NCBI GenBank assembly: GCA_905221605.1
Contig: CAJNDS010002481.1
Span: forward strand, 144,501 to 208,500
DNA length: 64,000 bases
Origin: Symbiodinium natans
Lineage: Eukaryota > Sar > Dinophyceae > Suessiales > Symbiodiniaceae
Direction: 5' to 3'
Of this stretch, positions 58,672 through 64,000 are shown piece after piece. The notes beneath the pieces are model-generated. The model was given only the letters and a program-made list of their open reading frames with translations. It had not been told where the DNA came from and searched no databases. The position numbers and the translations under genes were made by a program. Every line of letters begins with the position of its first letter. Within the stretch, counting starts at the first letter, position 1.

Positions 58672-58950
58672 CCCTAAACCCTAAACCCTAAACCCTAAAC
58701 CCTAAACCCTAAACCCTAAACCCTAAACCCTAAACCCTAAACCCTAAACCCTAAACCCTGAACCCTGAACCCTGAACCCTGAACCCTGAACCCTGAACCC
58801 TGAACCCTGAACCCTGAACCCTGAACCCTGAGAACCCTGAACCCTGAACCCTAAACCCTGAACCCTCAACCCTCAACCCTCAACCCTAAACCCCTAACCC
58901 CTAACCCCTAACCCCTAACCCCTAACCCCTAACCCCTAACCCCTAGCCCC
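58672..58950. repeat. Segmented array: CCCTAAA, CCCTGAA, CCCTCAA, CCCCTAA
   Basis: Four successive locally uniform blocks of 7-mers with almost no mixing: CCCTAAA to about 58757, CCCTGAA to about 58862, CCCTCAA to about 58885, CCCCTAA to about 58946. Confidence 0.96.
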
Positions 58951-60166
58951 TGAACTGTGGAGTTCGTGCCGGCTTCGGCTGGAGCCGCGGAGGCTTTTTA
59001 CCATTTCCGACGGCGTCCGCCGGAGGAGAGCCAGAGCTTGCCGGACTGGCTGCGGTGGTATCACGTACGGGGCCGCCTTGATAAAACTGAGACTCGGGGA
59101 ATCACAGGAGAATGCAGAAAAGCCGGTTGCGGAACCGGTTGAGTTTGGAAGCTAGTTTGGAGACCAGTTTGGAAACAAGTTTGGCCTCTCATGGAGCCAA
59201 CCGATACCTGTCTGTGGGTTCCAGGTTGTAGACGGTATTCTGCAGTGGCTTGTGCCAGAGCTTGAGATTCTCAAACGGAGCATGCTTCATCCCAATTGAG
59301 CCCAGGGTCCGCGCGTTTCCGGGGTTTCAAGTTCCTGTCAGCTCGAGGATGGTGCGGCATGTTCCGAAACCCTAAACCCTAAACCCTAAACACTAAACAC
59401 CCTAAACTCCCTAAACTCCCTCAACCCTACAACCATCGAGCTGCATCTGAGGCCACGCCTGTAAACGCTCAAGCCCCAAGGAATCTTCCAGGCGTTGTTG
59501 TTCTCTCCGATCTTTGGAACATGCCGTGTCTGGCTTGGGTTGAAAGTTCAGGGTTTCGCAGTTTAGGGGTTGAGTTTTGGGTTTAGGTGGTAGTCCGGGA
59601 GCCCAATGCACCAGAGAAATATTGAAGGTGTCTTCCTTTATGGTGGGGCATCGGGCTCTCTGGGCATTCCGGATTGCTGTGTGGTTTGGGCTCCAAGATT
59701 TCTAAGTGTGTGGCCGCGTGGCGAGCTGGAGATCTCCACCTCCCCCCCCAGCCTACATTTGGAATGCAGAACCCCCCCCCCCCCCCCTCCCCTCCAAGCA
59801 AAAATGGCAATGGCCTGACCCCTAAACCCTAAACGCTAAACCCTAAACCCTAAACCCGAAACGCTAAACGTATGAACTTGAATTGTCCGAGGTTGGTCGA
59901 GCCACCACCAAGGCTCGCACGCTTCTGCCTCCTTCCCCTTCCCTTTCCTTCCTCCGCCGCTCCTTTTCCCTCGAAAATGGAGGGCAGGTCTCAAAGATAT
60001 CTTTGGCATAGTTGGGTAGCATTTTACATGTTTACGGGTACTTAAACCCAATAAGGAATACATTTTTTAATATTATCCAAACCATGAACTAGAAATGTTG
60101 GTTGTCTTCTGGAGTATTGTGCCTTGAATTGAAGTGCGCATGTGTTACAAAAAGGCACCAAAGAAG

Positions 60167-60212
60167 GCAGCCGCATTTCGAGACCTACCTGCCATTCTTG
60201 GACCTGTTCATC
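60167..60212 (+). CDS. Orphan exon candidate
   Basis: GAAG|GC, then QPHFETYLPFLDLFI, then gtgagt, a consensus donor running straight into TTTAGGG. No family recognised. Confidence 0.35.
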
Positions 60213-60434
60213 GTGAGTTTAGGGTGGTAGGGCTTCAGTGAGCTTGGCGTGTAGATCATGGTGAGCGCAGATACATGGGCTTTGGGGTCGGGTTTGGGGT
60301 TTCTTGTGTAAAGAGGGGTTCAGTCTTGAGGGTTTCCGGTTTAGGGTCGAAATCCTGCACCCGAAACCCTCAACCCTCAACCCTCAACCCTAAACCCTAA
60401 ACCCCAAACCCCAAACTCTGCATAGGGAGTCAAG

Positions 60435-60486
60435 GGCATGCTCAAACCCTTGACAGACGATGACGAGTACTTCTTCAATGAGGCAG
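60435..60486 (+). CDS. Orphan exon candidate
   Basis: TCAAG|GGC reading GMLKPLTDDDEYFFNEA, then a GC donor (gccgtc). CCCTAAA array on the left. No family recognised. Confidence 0.4.
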
Positions 60487-61094
60487 GCCGTCGGCCATCG
60501 TGCTTGAAGCCGACTCCATGATTGTTCGTTTACAAGCGGCACATGGAAATAATCTAGGGATCTTTGTGTGGGCCGTGGAAAAACAAGCAGGAACATCACA
60601 GGATCTCACGATGTATCAAGCCCTGAAGCTGCAGTCCTCCACCAACAATCTTCCTTAGTGCGCTTTTCCCGCAGGTCACGGGCGAGAGCTCCTGGGAGAA
60701 CCCCGCAACGGCAGCGCAGTGTGAGCCCGGGCACCAAGTCGCCCTCAACCAGCCGCAAACCTTTCAAGGGGTCTTGGGTTGAGCGTTTTCACCCTAAACC
60801 CCTCGACCCTGAAACCCCTAAGTCCTGCAGCCTCGAGCCCATAAACCTACGTTGCCAAGTACCCTGCACAGAATGACTTGTTGGGGTCCGGACTTCTGGG
60901 AGTCTGATGGTTTTGGAAGTTCATGCGGCAAAACATGCATAAGATGACTGCAGGCCCGGATCCCAAGTGTTACGCCACGCGCACCTTCGTTCGAAAAAAA
61001 CTAGGGCATTTTCTGAGTCCTACAGTATGTGACACCCCCTCCTAATTGACATGGCGCTTATACCCTGCTTGCTTCCCGCAAGTTCTTGCTGCAG

Positions 61095-61168
61095 GCTCCA
61101 CGCCCACTACTGGCTGGCAGCACGCTTCCTGAAGCACTTCTATGGCGACACTTTCCATGCACAAGATG
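61095..61168 (+). CDS. Orphan exon candidate
   Basis: CTGCAG|GC reading LHAHYWLAARFLKHFYGDTF then HAQD, followed by a possible GC donor (gcaaga). Coding-like, family not recognised. Confidence 0.35.
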
Positions 61169-62103
61169 GCAAGACATGTATTTAGATAGCCTTTGCCGAG
61201 AGTTCGTTACCGCTGGAAGCTGTTCTTGTCGTCTTTGGTCTTGTATCCTCTGAAGCTCCACTCTAGGCATGGGCAGATCGATTTTTTTACGCTTCAGGTG
61301 CCCTAAACAATGTGCAGCATGCTACGTTAGAGAAAGGCCCCACATGTTTTCGCTCAACTCCCCCTGAAATGCCCGAACTGAACAATGCAACCCTGAACCC
61401 CCAAGGTGGGAACGTCCCAAGGACGTTCATCAATACGCCGCTGTTTAGGTTTAGGGTTCAGGTTTTAGGGTTTAGGGTTAACCGGGTTTACGCGCGGATT
61501 CGGGATTGCTAACCCAAGACTGAAAACACACAGTCGCTTGTCCACTCATGTGTGCCTTCATTCCATGGCTCAGGCTTTGGTTGGTCCAAGTGCAACAAAG
61601 CAGAGCAAGGCCACAAGACCTAAACCCTAAACATTGAACCTGAGCCCTAGCCCTGAAACCCAAATCCCTATCTCCGCTATGTTGTGAGTGAACAGCCAGC
61701 TTGCAAGCAATCTATGCGATTGTATCTCTTCGGGGGGCCTGCGCTCCTATGGGAGTGACGACAGCCGCATGCTTTGAGCGTAGCCGCATCATTTCGACGG
61801 AAGGCACGCAGCACTGCGCAAGAGACCGCAAGCGAACACAATGTGCCTTGCTTGGTTCGGAATTGGTCTGTAGCGGTGCAACTGTTTTTCAAGACAGGAG
61901 CCATGCTACGTGAAGCTGTACAAGCAAGAAAAAGCTTGCATCCTGAAGCGGAAGCCTTGAAAATCGTTCACGCAAAGCCCCCATAAGCATTTATAAGCCC
62001 TTTAAAAGCCAGTATAGGCCTGGATAAGCCCTTACAAACCCTTAGAAGCCCCAAACCCCAAACCCCAAGCCCCTCACCCCAGACAAGGAAGCCCTAAAAA
62101 AAA

Positions 62104-62220
62104 CCCTCAACCCTAACCCTAAACCCTAAACCCTAAACCCTAAACCCTAAACCCTAAACCCTAAACCCTAAACCCTAAGCCCTAAGCCCTAAGCCCTAAG
62201 CCCTAAGCCCTAAGCCCCTA
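62104..62220. repeat. CCCTAAA then CCCTAAG array
   Basis: About nine CCCTAAA units followed by seven CCCTAAG units. Confidence 0.95.
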
Positions 62221-62245
62221 ACCCCTACCACCGGAAAGCTTCAAG

Positions 62246-62325
62246 GGTCGACCTTTGGAACCACAGCTTCGCCAAGCCCCCAAAAAGCCCAGGATGTGGC
62301 AGAGTTTGAAGAGATGCCCGACATG
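62246..62325 (+). CDS. Orphan exon candidate
   Basis: TTCAAG|GG, then 26 open codons (STFGTTASPSPQKAQDVAEF then EEMPDM), then ATG|gtaggc. CCCTAAG array left, TTTAGGG right. It has the full clathrin-exon grammar and a Ser/Pro then acidic composition, so it is probably a real exon of an unrecognised gene. Confidence 0.45.
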
Positions 62326-62514
62326 GTAGGCGAGGGGCTTAGGGGTTTTGGGGTCTGGGGTTTAGGGTTTAGGGATGAGGGTTTAGGGCGAGGTGTCTGG
62401 GGTTTTGGGGGTTGAGGGCTTAGAGTTGAGGGTTTGGGGTTTAGGGTCGCTGTGAGAGGCATAGCTTAGCACGTCCACAAGATGCCCAGAGCCCGCAATT
62501 TGCCAAAGCGGTGA

Positions 62515-62680
62515 CCGCTTCGCATTTCGCGGTTCTCAACTGTGACGACAGTTTCGCATTTCGCGAGCACCGGCGTCCAAAAGCGAGGACAGTCCCGCAT
62601 TCTGCAAGCACAAACGTGAAAATGTGAGGACAGTATCGCATTTTGCGAGCACCAGCATCCAATAACGATCGCCATTTCGC
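62515..62680. repeat. ~41-bp minisatellite
   Basis: Four to five diverged copies carrying CGCATTTCGCGAGCACC, GCGTCCAAAAGCGAGGACAG. Copies are spaced 34-41 bp. Confidence 0.75.
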
Positions 62681-63311
62681 CGAGGCAGAGCGCGATTTTC
62701 GTCCAAAAATGCAAGCAGGCGAGAAAACCCAGGGTGTGAAGCGCGCCGTGCGGCGCGCTCGATCTAGCCGAATCTAGCAGTTCTACATAGTTCTACCCTA
62801 CAGGCGTTGGAGCTCAATAGTGTTCGCACGCTGTTTGGGGAATAGGACGCAATTGAGCGGCCCCAACCCCCAAAACCCTGTAAGCCTCAAACGCACCGAT
62901 GCCTTGGTCCTTCAATTTTTGTTTTGAGTTTTTGGGGCTAAGTCTGGCTTGGCACTACATCACCGTAGACAGGGTTTAGGGCTTGGGGTACTTACGGCTT
63001 GGAATGGGTCTTGCAGTCTCCCTGGTTGCCTTGGGGGGCTGGAGAGGCAGAGGGGGGCGGGTCGGCCAGCAATTTCTTGCTTGTATGCGGCAGGCTGAAT
63101 GGTCGGCCATTTCTCTGGTGAGCGGGTGTCGGAGTTTGAAGCCCGAATACATCAGTGTTATCATAAGGACCTCAAAAGGACCCTATCTTACAGAGCTGCC
63201 CTGCACAACTCCTGAAATCGCTTGTAAGGGTCCCTTCTTAAGCCTGAACCCTGAACTCCAAGCAAGGTTGAGGGTTTTGGGTTTAGGGTCTAGGGTTTAA
63301 AGTTTAGAGTA

Positions 63312-63412
63312 ACCCTAAACCCTAAACCCCAAACCCTAAACCCGAAACCCTAAACCCTAAACCCCAAACCCTAAACCCTAAACCCTAAACCCTAAACCCT
63401 AAACCCTAAACC
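63312..63412. repeat. CCCTAAA array
   Basis: About 14 heptamers with a few CCCCAAA and CCCGAAA. Confidence 0.96.
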
Positions 63413-63544
63413 TACACAGGCACTGCAGTTGGACCGCTCTTGGCCACGTTGAGTTGCTTGGAACCGCCGGAGGAGGTGCTTTGGTGCGAGGGCGGGAGGT
63501 CGTGTAACTCTCAGCGACACGAAGCCCTAAACCCTGACCCCCCA

Positions 63545-63786
63545 ACCCTAAACCCTAAACCCTAAACCCTAAACCCTAAACCCTAAACCCTAAACCCTAA
63601 ACCCTAAACCCTAAACCCTAAACCCTAAACCCTAAAACCCCCTAAAACATAACCCTAAACCCTAAACCCTAAACCCTAAACCCTAAACCCTAAACCCTAA
63701 ACCCTAAACCCTAAACCCTAAACCCTAAACCCTAAACCCTAAACCCTAAACCCTAAACCCTAAACCCTAAACCCTAAACCCTAAAC
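63545..63786. repeat. Longest CCCTAAA array of the window
   Basis: About 33 heptamers, nearly perfect, with one short break near 63635-63655. It is internal: non-repeat DNA follows to the window end. Confidence 0.97.
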
Positions 63787-64000
63787 CTCGAACTCTAAAC
63801 CCTAAACCCGAATCCTGAAATCAGGTTAGCAGTAAAGTTCCATTCCCTGGTTGCCACGGAACTTCACTTCTTGGGCTAAGGGAGGCACCCGGCCCTCACG
63901 TCTGGAGGGGACCCAGGAATATTGTTTTTCATGGTAACTTTTGGTTCAGGGTTTTAGGGTTCTTTTGCTACATCCTCGGACCCCGGGTAGGCCCCTTGTT

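Larger units (their letters stand above)
53714..60166. other. Repeat-rich stretch with no assigned exon
   Basis: Telomere-like arrays of both senses, a TA/TAGATG microsatellite (about 56370-56445), poly-C runs near 57015 and 59772, and the long variant array at 58382-58950. The rest of the clathrin C-terminus may be hidden here; an island at 55163-55220 with VLARAAWDLP was considered but is too weak. Confidence 0.4.
62326..64000. other. Right-hand end: repeats, no gene recognised
   Basis: Minisatellite at 62515-62680, TTTAGGG bits, then CCCTAAA arrays at 63312-63412 and 63545-63786. An island at 63420-63530 follows ACACAG|GC but has no recognisable protein. Confidence 0.5.

Noticed and set aside
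58957-59142. ORF with EAFYHFRRRPPEESQSLP
   Set aside because: Coding-like composition but no family match and no clear splice borders.
63545-63786. A chromosome end (true telomere)
   Set aside because: Arrays of both senses occur throughout, are short, and are followed by non-repeat DNA; clathrin exons lie among similar arrays.

Overview
The window looks like a piece of a dinoflagellate nuclear genome. Four things point there. Plant-type telomere units (TTTAGGG/CCCTAAA and variants) are strewn through tens of kilobases in both orientations. Introns use GC as well as GT donors, and almost every acceptor reads AG|G. Exons are tiny. Everything that can be read as coding lies on the + strand, as in dinoflagellate one-direction gene arrays. 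The first gene ends in a small Cys/His module that I associate with dinoflagellate proteins. Genus cannot be named from the sequence. There are 100 Ns at 40611-40710.

Layout. Positions 1-898 hold a repeat-bearing membrane protein with a C-terminal Cys/His module. Positions 899-3352 hold microsatellites and no recognisable gene. From 3353 onward the DNA is a mosaic of telomere-like arrays. Between about 6.2 and 52.4 kb I could place 21 short + strand exons, mostly 33-85 nt, whose translations follow the clathrin heavy chain leg region in the correct order. For 15 introns the reading phase and splice sites fit exactly. The gene is therefore a clathrin heavy chain broken into mini-exons, with introns of 0.17 kb up to an apparent 28.9 kb (17512-46405). 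Three further islands (52.4-53.7 kb) may continue it. The N-terminal two thirds and the final C-terminal part were not found.

A second gene, a PLP-dependent ACC deaminase/D-cysteine desulfhydrase-like enzyme (15202-16652, one 86-nt intron, 454 aa), lies on the same strand inside a clathrin intron. It is free of telomere-like repeats. The 28.9-kb intron and the 60-62.4 kb stretch contain more islands with exon grammar (CCCTAAA side, AG|G, open frame, GT/GC, TTTAGGG side). I cannot assign them to a family; they may belong to a gene nested in the clathrin intron and to a following gene.

The most interesting signal is the intron architecture. Intron starts and the resuming exons both begin with G followed by T or C. 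Many introns begin with TTTAGGG-sense DNA and end with CCCTAAA-sense DNA, so the two ends could pair. Several short dispersed elements with inverted ends are present. Together this looks like intron gain by insertion of elements that duplicate an AGGY target, followed by growth of telomere-like arrays inside the introns. No rRNA, tRNA, CRISPR array or retrotransposon protein was recognised.
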